Under the pieces are notes generated by a model that ran no database searches, was not told the DNA's origin, and saw only the letters and a program-made list of their open reading frames with translations. From Heliocidaris erythrogramma (Eukaryota; Echinodermata; Echinoidea; Camarodonta; Echinometridae), in assembly GCA_025617745.1 (NCBI GenBank), contig CM046870.1, positions 10,716,410-10,780,409 of the forward strand: a stretch of DNA of 64,000 nucleotides, in the 5' to 3' direction. Shown one piece after another: positions 27,201-42,200 of the stretch. Both the position numbers and the translations under genes were made by a program. Numbering within the stretch: position 1 is the first letter of the stretch; each line of letters begins with the position of its first letter.

Positions 27201-30200
27201 GGCTATCTCATCACTTCTCTCATATTCAACAGAAACAACCGAAAAGGGTGACACCGGTACGTATGAATACCAAGATGCAAATATTTCAATTCGATTTAAA
27301 GTGAAAATAATAGGAACTCTAGCATCAAGCATTGTACAAATCTTTTTTTAAGGCGGAAAATGATACCTTAATTGGCCCCTTCCCAGATCAGCCTGTCAAA
27401 TTTGTTAATATAAGCAATATTTGGCCAGAGTGTGAATGTGTAAATCAGGAATTCAAATTCAATACATTGAACGGAAATATTGGACGCTTTAAAGCGTACC
27501 GAAGGCTTAGCTGTAAGCAAAATGTGCCATATACAAAACATTGGTTAACAATAGTTATTTCTTGTTTAGAATTGAAGTAAAAGGCATCTTGCATGTTCCA
27601 AGTTTTTACATTTCGAGTAGAACGTGTTGTCTGGAAAAGTACTGATTCAAAGGCTTTCACAAAGAATTGATGTCATATTACGCATGAGTATGGTGTCTGC
27701 AACAGAAGCTAAGGTTTTCGTGCATCATTAAAGGCATGTTGCACTCATAAGATTTGGGAAGTGGGGAGGTTGGGATGTTGGACCGTCGCGAAATTTATAA
27801 AGCTCAGCAGTCAAAATTACTCTAATTTCTTTAAACAACATGTTTCCAAAGATCTTCAGCTGATATTTCTATTGATGGCTTTTCTTTCATTTGTATTGCC
27901 CTCTTATCACAGAAACTACGACCACTAAGGTCCGAACAACGGCTGTGACTACACCCACAACATCGACCGCTGAGGTTACCACAATGACAACAACAACTAT
28001 GGGCCAAACATCGCCTGGTATGAATGACAGCTTCTGTGAAGTTTTCGTCTACCTCATTACAATTATGACTAATAACATAAATTCAAGTGATAACATACAC
28101 CTCAGCTTTTCAGTCTCTTGGATGATATGCTTCTATGTGCCCAAGTTAGAGATCAGCGTTGAATTCGATGATATGTAGCCACTTCTCCATATAATCCACA
28201 GACCTATCTCATAATCTAGGGCTCTATAAATACTTGAACCTCATTTTGCTCTGTTGGGTTTTCTGATTTTCTATCCTACCGTACTCCGCAAACGCAAATG
28301 CGGGATAACTGGAAAGTTTCCATTGCGCTGATAATCATAAGAACTCTATACCTCTTTTCTTTTCCGTGACATTTGATATCGTGCCAGGTGACTGTGCGCT
28401 ACAACTTGGCGATGGTGAAGGAGACGATCCAGTGATCACCCTTAAAACATCAGACATGTCCCAACCGACTGAAGGTCAAAACATTACACTTCAACAAGGG
28501 AACACACCGATCACTGCTCGCTTCGGAAGTAGCGATCCTCTATACGTAGTCCGGACCACAGTGACCGCAGTCACAATCGATTTTACACAGGGAGGTATGA
28601 ATTTCCCTCCCAAAGAGATTTCTGTCACCGACATCACTCGACCAGATGGAACGAGAGCAGATAATATAACTTCAGTTAACTCAACTGCCCCAACTAGCGG
28701 AATGTTTATACTTGAGCCATTCATCATGGAACCCGTTACCAGTTTCGTCATCACCGTTGAGGATGATTCTCTCACCGAGGGCCCAGTTGACGTTAAGGTC
28801 CTATTTAGAGGCTGCATCAAATCAGGTGAATGGCACTTTCCTTCATGAAATTGTTTCCGTCGAATACGCCAGATCTGCAATACCAACTCCACAATTATAA
28901 TTCTGGTCTGATACCACGCACCAGATGTCCATGTTTCATACCACTACAACTGTCTGCACTGAATTTTTCCCACTGTCATGACCGTTTACACGTACGAGGA
29001 TATAAAATAAAGTGAAAATTCATGTACGATCCTTTGCTCCTGCTTCGCTCAGGCTATTCCAATAACTAAAACATTCCAACATTACTAGGTGAAATAATGG
29101 AGTTTTGCCTTCCCTAGACGACAATGAATCATTTTATTTGCCTGCCAGAACTAATGATAATCATGTTTTAAAATCCTGCATTGAAATACAGAGCGTGTAA
29201 CTACTGTGACGACGACAAGTGTTGCTACCACCACCACCCCAGCAACTCCTACTACTCCAACTACCACGGCAACGGAAGAAATCACGACAACAGTCACAAC
29301 AGGTATACCTCTATTCCTTATCCAACTGTTCACTTTATTGTATCAAGATATGATCACTATTAATATAGTATGAAGAGATCACATGTCGAATATCAATGAT
29401 GTAAGTGTGCCATTAAGTGCTATCTTCATCTTCTCTTTCTACCAACTTATTGTTGGAGATTGTAAACTTCAGTGCTGCTCCTTATTTCTTTTCTTCGGAC
29501 TAAGAGAATGTTTCAAACTTTACAAACACCCAAACTCTGACACTTCAAATTGATATGAAGCTTGAAATAATAGCCCCATCGTCTTCTCTCACATTAAGGT
29601 AATACTACAGAAATGGCGGTATAATAATATTTTCTGCAATATACCCCTACCCCATTTTATGTATCATACTGTACTCTTGTCGCTTTTCATTTCTTTCCTC
29701 GTGATATAAAGAGCAAGTTAGAAATGTTTCAAAGATCCAAACTTTTCAATCTTGAAATGATTTAACATTTTAACGGCTATCTCATCACTTCTCTCATATT
29801 CAACAGAAACAACCGAAAAGGGTGACACCGGTACGTATGAATACCAAGATGCAAATATTTCAATTCGATTTAAAGTGAAAATAATAGGAACTCTAGCATC
29901 AAGCATTGTACAAATCTTTTTTTAAGGCGGAAAATGATACCTTAATTGGCCCCTTCCCAGATCAGCCTGTCAAATTTGTTAATATAAGCAATATTTGGCC
30001 AGAGTGTGAATGTGTAAATCAGGAATTCAAATTCAATACATTGAACGGAAATATTGGACGCTTTAAAGCGTACCGAAGGCTTAGCTGTAAGCAAAATGTG
30101 CCATATACAAAACATTGGTTAACAATAGTTATTTCTTGTTTAGAATTGAAGTAAAAGGCATCTTGCATGTTCCAAGTTTTTACATTTCGAGTAGAACGTG

Positions 30201-33200
30201 TTGTCTGGAAAAGTACTGATTCAAAGGCTTTCACAAAGAATTGATGTCATATTACGCATGAGTATGGTGTCTGCAACAGAAGCTAAGGTTTTCGTGCATC
30301 ATTAAAGGCATGTTGCACTCATAAGATTTGGGAAGTGGGGAGGTTGGGATGTTGGACCGTCGCGAAATTTATAAAGCTCAGCAGTCAAAATTACTCTAAT
30401 TTCTTTAAACAACATGTTTCCAAAGATCTTCAGCTGATATTTCTATTGATGGCTTTTCTTTCATTTGTATTGCCCTCTTATCACAGAAACTACGACCACT
30501 AAGGTCCGAACAACGGCTGTGACTACACCCACAACATCGACCGCTGAGGTTACCACAATGACAACAACAACTATGGGCCAAACATCGCCTGGTATGAATG
30601 ACAGCTTCTGTGAAGTTTTCGTCTACCTCATTACAATTATGACTAATAACATAAATTCAAGTGATAACATACACCTCAGCTTTTCAGTCTCTTGGATGAT
30701 ATGCTTCTATGTGCCCAAGTTAGAGATCAGCGTTGAATTCGATGATATGTAGCCACTTCTCCATATAATCCACAGACCTATCTCATAATCTAGGGCTCTA
30801 TAAATACTTGAACCTCATTTTGCTCTGTTGGGTTTTCTGATTTTCTATCCTACCGTACTCCGCAAACGCAAATGCGGGATAACTGGAAAGTTTCCATTGC
30901 GCTGATAATCATAAGAACTCTATACCTCTTTTCTTTTCCGTGACATTTGATATCGTGCCAGGTGACTGTGCGCTACAACTTGGCGATGGTGAAGGAGACG
31001 ATCCAGTGATCACCCTTAAAACATCAGACATGTCCCAACCGACTGAAGGTCAAAACATTACACTTCAACAAGGGAACACACCGATCACTGCTCGCTTCGG
31101 AAGTAGCGATCCTCTATACGTAGTCCGGACCACAGTGACCGCAGTCACAATCGATTTTACACAGGGAGGTATGAATTTCCCTCCCAAAGAGATTTCTGTC
31201 ACCGACATCACTCGACCAGATGGAACGAGAGCAGATAATATAACTTCAGTTAACTCAACTGCCCCAACTAGCGGAATGTTTATACTTGAGCCATTCATCA
31301 TGGAACCCGTTACCAGTTTCGTCATCACCGTTGAGGATGATTCTCTCACCGAGGGCCCAGTTGACGTTAAGGTCCTATTTAGAGGCTGCATCAAATCAGG
31401 TGAATGGCACTTTCCTTCATGAAATTGTTTCCGTCGAATACGCCAGATCTGCAATACCAACTCCACAATTATAATTCTGGTCTGATACCACGCACCAGAT
31501 GTCCATGTTTCATACCACTACAACTGTCTGCACTGAATTTTTCCCACTGTCATGACCGTTTACACGTACGAGGATATAAAATAAAGTGAAAATTCATGTA
31601 CGATCCTTTGCTCCTGCTTCGCTCAGGCTATTCCAATAACTAAAACATTCCAACATTACTAGGTGAAATAATGGAGTTTTGCCTTCCCTAGACGACAATG
31701 AATCATTTTATTTGCCTGCCAGAACTAATGATAATCATGTTTTAAAATCCTGCATTGAAATACAGAGCGTGTAACTACTGTGACGACGACAAGTGTTGCT
31801 ACCACCACCACCCCAGCAACTCCTACTACTCCAACTACCACGGCAACGGAAGAAATCACGACAACAGTCACAACAGGTATACCTCTATTCCTTATCCAAC
31901 TGTTCACTTTATTGTATCAAGATATGATCACTATTAATATAGTATGAAGAGATCACATGTCGAATATCAATGATGTAAGTGTGCCATTAAGTGCTATCTT
32001 CATCTTCTCTTTCTACCAACTTATTGTTGGAGATTGTAAACTTCAGTGCTGCTCCTTATTTCTTTTCTTCGGACTAAGAGAATGTTTCAAACTTTACAAA
32101 CACCCAAACTCTGACACTTCAAATTGATATGAAGCTTGAAATAATAGCCCCATCGTCTTCTCTCACATTAAGGTAATACTACAGAAATGGCGGTATAATA
32201 ATATTTTCTGCAATATACCCCTACCCCATTTTATGTATCATACTGTACTCTTGTCGCTTTTCATTTCTTTCCTCGTGATATAAAGAGCAAGTTAGAAATG
32301 TTTCAAAGATCCAAACTTTTCAATCTTGAAATGATTTAACATTTTAACGGCTATCTCATCACTTCTCTCATATTCAACAGAAACAACCGAAAAGGGTGAC
32401 ACCGGTACGTATGAATACCAAGATGCAAATATTTCAATTCGATTTAAAGTGAAAATAATAGGAACTCTAGCATCAAGCATTGTACAAATCTTTTTTTAAG
32501 GCGGAAAATGATACCTTAATTGGCCCCTTCCCAGATCAGCCTGTCAAATTTGTTAATATAAGCAATATTTGGCCAGAGTGTGAATGTGTAAATCAGGAAT
32601 TCAAATTCAATACATTGAACGGAAATATTGGACGCTTTAAAGCGTACCGAAGGCTTAGCTGTAAGCAAAATGTGCCATATACAAAACATTGGTTAACAAT
32701 AGTTATTTCTTGTTTAGAATTGAAGTAAAAGGCATCTTGCATGTTCCAAGTTTTTACATTTCGAGTAGAACGTGTTGTCTGGAAAAGTACTGATTCAAAG
32801 GCTTTCACAAAGAATTGATGTCATATTACGCATGAGTATGGTGTCTGCAACAGAAGCTAAGGTTTTCGTGCATCATTAAAGGCATGTTGCACTCATAAGA
32901 TTTGGGAAGTGGGGAGGTTGGGATGTTGGACCGTCGCGAAATTTATAAAGCTCAGCAGTCAAAATTACTCTAATTTCTTTAAACAACATGTTTCCAAAGA
33001 TCTTCAGCTGATATTTCTATTGATGGCTTTTCTTTCATTTGTATTGCCCTCTTATCACAGAAACTACGACCACTAAGGTCCGAACAACGGCTGTGACTAC
33101 ACCCACAACATCGACCGCTGAGGTTACCACAATGACAACAACAACTATGGGCCAAACATCGCCTGGTATGAATGACAGCTTCTGTGAAGTTTTCGTCTAC

Positions 33201-36200
33201 CTCATTACAATTATGACTAATAACATAAATTCAAGTGATAACATACACCTCAGCTTTTCAGTCTCTTGGATGATATGCTTCTATGTGCCCAAGTTAGAGA
33301 TCAGCGTTGAATTCGATGATATGTAGCCACTTCTCCATATAATCCACAGACCTATCTCATAATCTAGGGCTCTATAAATACTTGAACCTCATTTTGCTCT
33401 GTTGGGTTTTCTGATTTTCTATCCTACCGTACTCCGCAAACGCAAATGCGGGATAACTGGAAAGTTTCCATTGCGCTGATAATCATAAGAACTCTATACC
33501 TCTTTTCTTTTCCGTGACATTTGATATCGTGCCAGGTGACTGTGCGCTACAACTTGGCGATGGTGAAGGAGACGATCCAGTGATCACCCTTAAAACATCA
33601 GACATGTCCCAACCGACTGAAGGTCAAAACATTACACTTCAACAAGGGAACACACCGATCACTGCTCGCTTCGGAAGTAGCGATCCTCTATACGTAGTCC
33701 GGACCACAGTGACCGCAGTCACAATCGATTTTACACAGGGAGGTATGAATTTCCCTCCCAAAGAGATTTCTGTCACCGACATCACTCGACCAGATGGAAC
33801 GAGAGCAGATAATATAACTTCAGTTAACTCAACTGCCCCAACTAGCGGAATGTTTATACTTGAGCCATTCATCATGGAACCCGTTACCAGTTTCGTCATC
33901 ACCGTTGAGGATGATTCTCTCACCGAGGGCCCAGTTGACGTTAAGGTCCTATTTAGAGGCTGCATCAAATCAGGTGAATGGCACTTTCCTTCATGAAATT
34001 GTTTCCGTCGAATACGCCAGATCTGCAATACCAACTCCACAATTATAATTCTGGTCTGATACCACGCACCAGATGTCCATGTTTCATACCACTACAACTG
34101 TCTGCACTGAATTTTTCCCACTGTCATGACCGTTTACACGTACGAGGATATAAAATAAAGTGAAAATTCATGTACGATCCTTTGCTCCTGCTTCGCTCAG
34201 GCTATTCCAATAACTAAAACATTCCAACATTACTAGGTGAAATAATGGAGTTTTGCCTTCCCTAGACGACAATGAATCATTTTATTTGCCTGCCAGAACT
34301 AATGATAATCATGTTTTAAAATCCTGCATTGAAATACAGAGCGTGTAACTACTGTGACGACGACAAGTGTTGCTACCACCACCACCCCAGCAACTCCTAC
34401 TACTCCAACTACCACGGCAACGGAAGAAATCACGACAACAGTCACAACAGGTATACCTCTATTCCTTATCCAACTGTTCACTTTATTGTATCAAGATATG
34501 ATCACTATTAATATAGTATGAAGAGATCACATGTCGAATATCAATGATGTAAGTGTGCCATTAAGTGCTATCTTCATCTTCTCTTTCTACCAACTTATTG
34601 TTGGAGATTGTAAACTTCAGTGCTGCTCCTTATTTCTTTTCTTCGGACTAAGAGAATGTTTCAAACTTTACAAACACCCAAACTCTGACACTTCAAATTG
34701 ATATGAAGCTTGAAATAATAGCCCCATCGTCTTCTCTCACATTAAGGTAATACTACAGAAATGGCGGTATAATAATATTTTCTGCAATATACCCCTACCC
34801 CATTTTATGTATCATACTGTACTCTTGTCGCTTTTCATTTCTTTCCTCGTGATATAAAGAGCAAGTTAGAAATGTTTCAAAGATCCAAACTTTTCAATCT
34901 TGAAATGATTTAACATTTTAACGGCTATCTCATCACTTCTCTCATATTCAACAGAAACAACCGAAAAGGGTGACACCGGTACGTATGAATACCAAGATGC
35001 AAATATTTCAATTCGATTTAAAGTGAAAATAATAGGAACTCTAGCATCAAGCATTGTACAAATCTTTTTTTAAGGCGGAAAATGATACCTTAATTGGCCC
35101 CTTCCCAGATCAGCCTGTCAAATTTGTTAATATAAGCAATATTTGGCCAGAGTGTGAATGTGTAAATCAGGAATTCAAATTCAATACATTGAACGGAAAT
35201 ATTGGACGCTTTAAAGCGTACCGAAGGCTTAGCTGTAAGCAAAATGTGCCATATACAAAACATTGGTTAACAATAGTTATTTCTTGTTTAGAATTGAAGT
35301 AAAAGGCATCTTGCATGTTCCAAGTTTTTACATTTCGAGTAGAACGTGTTGTCTGGAAAAGTACTGATTCAAAGGCTTTCACAAAGAATTGATGTCATAT
35401 TACGCATGAGTATGGTGTCTGCAACAGAAGCTAAGGTTTTCGTGCATCATTAAAGGCATGTTGCACTCATAAGATTTGGGAAGTGGGGAGGTTGGGATGT
35501 TGGACCGTCGCGAAATTTATAAAGCTCAGCAGTCAAAATTACTCTAATTTCTTTAAACAACATGTTTCCAAAGATCTTCAGCTGATATTTCTATTGATGG
35601 CTTTTCTTTCATTTGTATTGCCCTCTTATCACAGAAACTACGACCACTAAGGTCCGAACAACGGCTGTGACTACACCCACAACATCGACCGCTGAGGTTA
35701 CCACAATGACAACAACAACTATGGGCCAAACATCGCCTGGTATGAATGACAGCTTCTGTGAAGTTTTCGTCTACCTCATTACAATTATGACTAATAACAT
35801 AAATTCAAGTGATAACATACACCTCAGCTTTTCAGTCTCTTGGATGATATGCTTCTATGTGCCCAAGTTAGAGATCAGCGTTGAATTCGATGATATGTAG
35901 CCACTTCTCCATATAATCCACAGACCTATCTCATAATCTAGGGCTCTATAAATACTTGAACCTCATTTTGCTCTGTTGGGTTTTCTGATTTTCTATCCTA
36001 CCGTACTCCGCAAACGCAAATGCGGGATAACTGGAAAGTTTCCATTGCGCTGATAATCATAAGAACTCTATACCTCTTTTCTTTTCCGTGACATTTGATA
36101 TCGTGCCAGGTGACTGTGCGCTACAACTTGGCGATGGTGAAGGAGACGATCCAGTGATCACCCTTAAAACATCAGACATGTCCCAACCGACTGAAGGTCA

Positions 36201-39200
36201 AAACATTACACTTCAACAAGGGAACACACCGATCACTGCTCGCTTCGGAAGTAGCGATCCTCTATACGTAGTCCGGACCACAGTGACCGCAGTCACAATC
36301 GATTTTACACAGGGAGGTATGAATTTCCCTCCCAAAGAGATTTCTGTCACCGACATCACTCGACCAGATGGAACGAGAGCAGATAATATAACTTCAGTTA
36401 ACTCAACTGCCCCAACTAGCGGAATGTTTATACTTGAGCCATTCATCATGGAACCCGTTACCAGTTTCGTCATCACCGTTGAGGATGATTCTCTCACCGA
36501 GGGCCCAGTTGACGTTAAGGTCCTATTTAGAGGCTGCATCAAATCAGGTGAATGGCACTTTCCTTCATGAAATTGTTTCCGTCGAATACGCCAGATCTGC
36601 AATACCAACTCCACAATTATAATTCTGGTCTGATACCACGCACCAGATGTCCATGTTTCATACCACTACAACTGTCTGCACTGAATTTTTCCCACTGTCA
36701 TGACCGTTTACACGTACGAGGATATAAAATAAAGTGAAAATTCATGTACGATCCTTTGCTCCTGCTTCGCTCAGGCTATTCCAATAACTAAAACATTCCA
36801 ACATTACTAGGTGAAATAATGGAGTTTTGCCTTCCCTAGACGACAATGAATCATTTTATTTGCCTGCCAGAACTAATGATAATCATGTTTTAAAATCCTG
36901 CATTGAAATACAGAGCGTGTAACTACTGTGACGACGACAAGTGTTGCTACCACCACCACCCCAGCAACTCCTACTACTCCAACTACCACGGCAACGGAAG
37001 AAATCACGACAACAGTCACAACAGGTATACCTCTATTCCTTATCCAACTGTTCACTTTATTGTATCAAGATATGATCACTATTAATATAGTATGAAGAGA
37101 TCACATGTCGAATATCAATGATGTAAGTGTGCCATTAAGTGCTATCTTCATCTTCTCTTTCTACCAACTTATTGTTGGAGATTGTAAACTTCAGTGCTGC
37201 TCCTTATTTCTTTTCTTCGGACTAAGAGAATGTTTCAAACTTTACAAACACCCAAACTCTGACACTTCAAATTGATATGAAGCTTGAAATAATAGCCCCA
37301 TCGTCTTCTCTCACATTAAGGTAATACTACAGAAATGGCGGTATAATAATATTTTCTGCAATATACCCCTACCCCATTTTATGTATCATACTGTACTCTT
37401 GTCGCTTTTCATTTCTTTCCTCGTGATATAAAGAGCAAGTTAGAAATGTTTCAAAGATCCAAACTTTTCAATCTTGAAATGATTTAACATTTTAACGGCT
37501 ATCTCATCACTTCTCTCATATTCAACAGAAACAACCGAAAAGGGTGACACCGGTACGTATGAATACCAAGATGCAAATATTTCAATTCGATTTAAAGTGA
37601 AAATAATAGGAACTCTAGCATCAAGCATTGTACAAATCTTTTTTTAAGGCGGAAAATGATACCTTAATTGGCCCCTTCCCAGATCAGCCTGTCAAATTTG
37701 TTAATATAAGCAATATTTGGCCAGAGTGTGAATGTGTAAATCAGGAATTCAAATTCAATACATTGAACGGAAATATTGGACGCTTTAAAGCGTACCGAAG
37801 GCTTAGCTGTAAGCAAAATGTGCCATATACAAAACATTGGTTAACAATAGTTATTTCTTGTTTAGAATTGAAGTAAAAGGCATCTTGCATGTTCCAAGTT
37901 TTTACATTTCGAGTAGAACGTGTTGTCTGGAAAAGTACTGATTCAAAGGCTTTCACAAAGAATTGATGTCATATTACGCATGAGTATGGTGTCTGCAACA
38001 GAAGCTAAGGTTTTCGTGCATCATTAAAGGCATGTTGCACTCATAAGATTTGGGAAGTGGGGAGGTTGGGATGTTGGACCGTCGCGAAATTTATAAAGCT
38101 CAGCAGTCAAAATTACTCTAATTTCTTTAAACAACATGTTTCCAAAGATCTTCAGCTGATATTTCTATTGATGGCTTTTCTTTCATTTGTATTGCCCTCT
38201 TATCACAGAAACTACGACCACTAAGGTCCGAACAACGGCTGTGACTACACCCACAACATCGACCGCTGAGGTTACCACAATGACAACAACAACTATGGGC
38301 CAAACATCGCCTGGTATGAATGACAGCTTCTGTGAAGTTTTCGTCTACCTCATTACAATTATGACTAATAACATAAATTCAAGTGATAACATACACCTCA
38401 GCTTTTCAGTCTCTTGGATGATATGCTTCTATGTGCCCAAGTTAGAGATCAGCGTTGAATTCGATGATATGTAGCCACTTCTCCATATAATCCACAGACC
38501 TATCTCATAATCTAGGGCTCTATAAATACTTGAACCTCATTTTGCTCTGTTGGGTTTTCTGATTTTCTATCCTACCGTACTCCGCAAACGCAAATGCGGG
38601 ATAACTGGAAAGTTTCCATTGCGCTGATAATCATAAGAACTCTATACCTCTTTTCTTTTCCGTGACATTTGATATCGTGCCAGGTGACTGTGCGCTACAA
38701 CTTGGCGATGGTGAAGGAGACGATCCAGTGATCACCCTTAAAACATCAGACATGTCCCAACCGACTGAAGGTCAAAACATTACACTTCAACAAGGGAACA
38801 CACCGATCACTGCTCGCTTCGGAAGTAGCGATCCTCTATACGTAGTCCGGACCACAGTGACCGCAGTCACAATCGATTTTACACAGGGAGGTATGAATTT
38901 CCCTCCCAAAGAGATTTCTGTCACCGACATCACTCGACCAGATGGAACGAGAGCAGATAATATAACTTCAGTTAACTCAACTGCCCCAACTAGCGGAATG
39001 TTTATACTTGAGCCATTCATCATGGAACCCGTTACCAGTTTCGTCATCACCGTTGAGGATGATTCTCTCACCGAGGGCCCAGTTGACGTTAAGGTCCTAT
39101 TTAGAGGCTGCATCAAATCAGGTGAATGGCACTTTCCTTCATGAAATTGTTTCCGTCGAATACGCCAGATCTGCAATACCAACTCCACAATTATAATTCT

Positions 39201-42200
39201 GGTCTGATACCACGCACCAGATGTCCATGTTTCATACCACTACAACTGTCTGCACTGAATTTTTCCCACTGTCATGACCGTTTACACGTACGAGGATATA
39301 AAATAAAGTGAAAATTCATGTACGATCCTTTGCTCCTGCTTCGCTCAGGCTATTCCAATAACTAAAACATTCCAACATTACTAGGTGAAATAATGGAGTT
39401 TTGCCTTCCCTAGACGACAATGAATCATTTTATTTGCCTGCCAGAACTAATGATAATCATGTTTTAAAATCCTGCATTGAAATACAGAGCGTGTAACTAC
39501 TGTGACGACGACAAGTGTTGCTACCACCACCACCCCAGCAACTCCTACTACTCCAACTACCACGGCAACGGAAGAAATCACGACAACAGTCACAACAGGT
39601 ATACCTCTATTCCTTATCCAACTGTTCACTTTATTGTATCAAGATATGATCACTATTAATATAGTATGAAGAGATCACATGTCGAATATCAATGATGTAA
39701 GTGTGCCATTAAGTGCTATCTTCATCTTCTCTTTCTACCAACTTATTGTTGGAGATTGTAAACTTCAGTGCTGCTCCTTATTTCTTTTCTTCGGACTAAG
39801 AGAATGTTTCAAACTTTACAAACACCCAAACTCTGACACTTCAAATTGATATGAAGCTTGAAATAATAGCCCCATCGTCTTCTCTCACATTAAGGTAATA
39901 CTACAGAAATGGCGGTATAATAATATTTTCTGCAATATACCCCTACCCCATTTTATGTATCATACTGTACTCTTGTCGCTTTTCATTTCTTTCCTCGTGA
40001 TATAAAGAGCAAGTTAGAAATGTTTCAAAGATCCAAACTTTTCAATCTTGAAATGATTTAACATTTTAACGGCTATCTCATCACTTCTCTCATATTCAAC
40101 AGAAACAACCGAAAAGGGTGACACCGGTACGTATGAATACCAAGATGCAAATATTTCAATTCGATTTAAAGTGAAAATAATAGGAACTCTAGCATCAAGC
40201 ATTGTACAAATCTTTTTTTAAGGCGGAAAATGATACCTTAATTGGCCCCTTCCCAGATCAGCCTGTCAAATTTGTTAATATAAGCAATATTTGGCCAGAG
40301 TGTGAATGTGTAAATCAGGAATTCAAATTCAATACATTGAACGGAAATATTGGACGCTTTAAAGCGTACCGAAGGCTTAGCTGTAAGCAAAATGTGCCAT
40401 ATACAAAACATTGGTTAACAATAGTTATTTCTTGTTTAGAATTGAAGTAAAAGGCATCTTGCATGTTCCAAGTTTTTACATTTCGAGTAGAACGTGTTGT
40501 CTGGAAAAGTACTGATTCAAAGGCTTTCACAAAGAATTGATGTCATATTACGCATGAGTATGGTGTCTGCAACAGAAGCTAAGGTTTTCGTGCATCATTA
40601 AAGGCATGTTGCACTCATAAGATTTGGGAAGTGGGGAGGTTGGGATGTTGGACCGTCGCGAAATTTATAAAGCTCAGCAGTCAAAATTACTCTAATTTCT
40701 TTAAACAACATGTTTCCAAAGATCTTCAGCTGATATTTCTATTGATGGCTTTTCTTTCATTTGTATTGCCCTCTTATCACAGAAACTACGACCACTAAGG
40801 TCCGAACAACGGCTGTGACTACACCCACAACATCGACCGCTGAGGTTACCACAATGACAACAACAACTATGGGCCAAACATCGCCTGGTATGAATGACAG
40901 CTTCTGTGAAGTTTTCGTCTACCTCATTACAATTATGACTAATAACATAAATTCAAGTGATAACATACACCTCAGCTTTTCAGTCTCTTGGATGATATGC
41001 TTCTATGTGCCCAAGTTAGAGATCAGCGTTGAATTCGATGATATGTAGCCACTTCTCCATATAATCCACAGACCTATCTCATAATCTAGGGCTCTATAAA
41101 TACTTGAACCTCATTTTGCTCTGTTGGGTTTTCTGATTTTCTATCCTACCGTACTCCGCAAACGCAAATGCGGGATAACTGGAAAGTTTCCATTGCGCTG
41201 ATAATCATAAGAACTCTATACCTCTTTTCTTTTCCGTGACATTTGATATCGTGCCAGGTGACTGTGCGCTACAACTTGGCGATGGTGAAGGAGACGATCC
41301 AGTGATCACCCTTAAAACATCAGACATGTCCCAACCGACTGAAGGTCAAAACATTACACTTCAACAAGGGAACACACCGATCACTGCTCGCTTCGGAAGT
41401 AGCGATCCTCTATACGTAGTCCGGACCACAGTGACCGCAGTCACAATCGATTTTACACAGGGAGGTATGAATTTCCCTCCCAAAGAGATTTCTGTCACCG
41501 ACATCACTCGACCAGATGGAACGAGAGCAGATAATATAACTTCAGTTAACTCAACTGCCCCAACTAGCGGAATGTTTATACTTGAGCCATTCATCATGGA
41601 ACCCGTTACCAGTTTCGTCATCACCGTTGAGGATGATTCTCTCACCGAGGGCCCAGTTGACGTTAAGGTCCTATTTAGAGGCTGCATCAAATCAGGTGAA
41701 TGGCACTTTCCTTCATGAAATTGTTTCCGTCGAATACGCCAGATCTGCAATACCAACTCCACAATTATAATTCTGGTCTGATACCACGCACCAGATGTCC
41801 ATGTTTCATACCACTACAACTGTCTGCACTGAATTTTTCCCACTGTCATGACCGTTTACACGTACGAGGATATAAAATAAAGTGAAAATTCATGTACGAT
41901 CCTTTGCTCCTGCTTCGCTCAGGCTATTCCAATAACTAAAACATTCCAACATTACTAGGTGAAATAATGGAGTTTTGCCTTCCCTAGACGACAATGAATC
42001 ATTTTATTTGCCTGCCAGAACTAATGATAATCATGTTTTAAAATCCTGCATTGAAATACAGAGCGTGTAACTACTGTGACGACGACAAGTGTTGCTACCA
42101 CCACCACCCCAGCAACTCCTACTACTCCAACTACCACGGCAACGGAAGAAATCACGACAACAGTCACAACAGGTATACCTCTATTCCTTATCCAACTGTT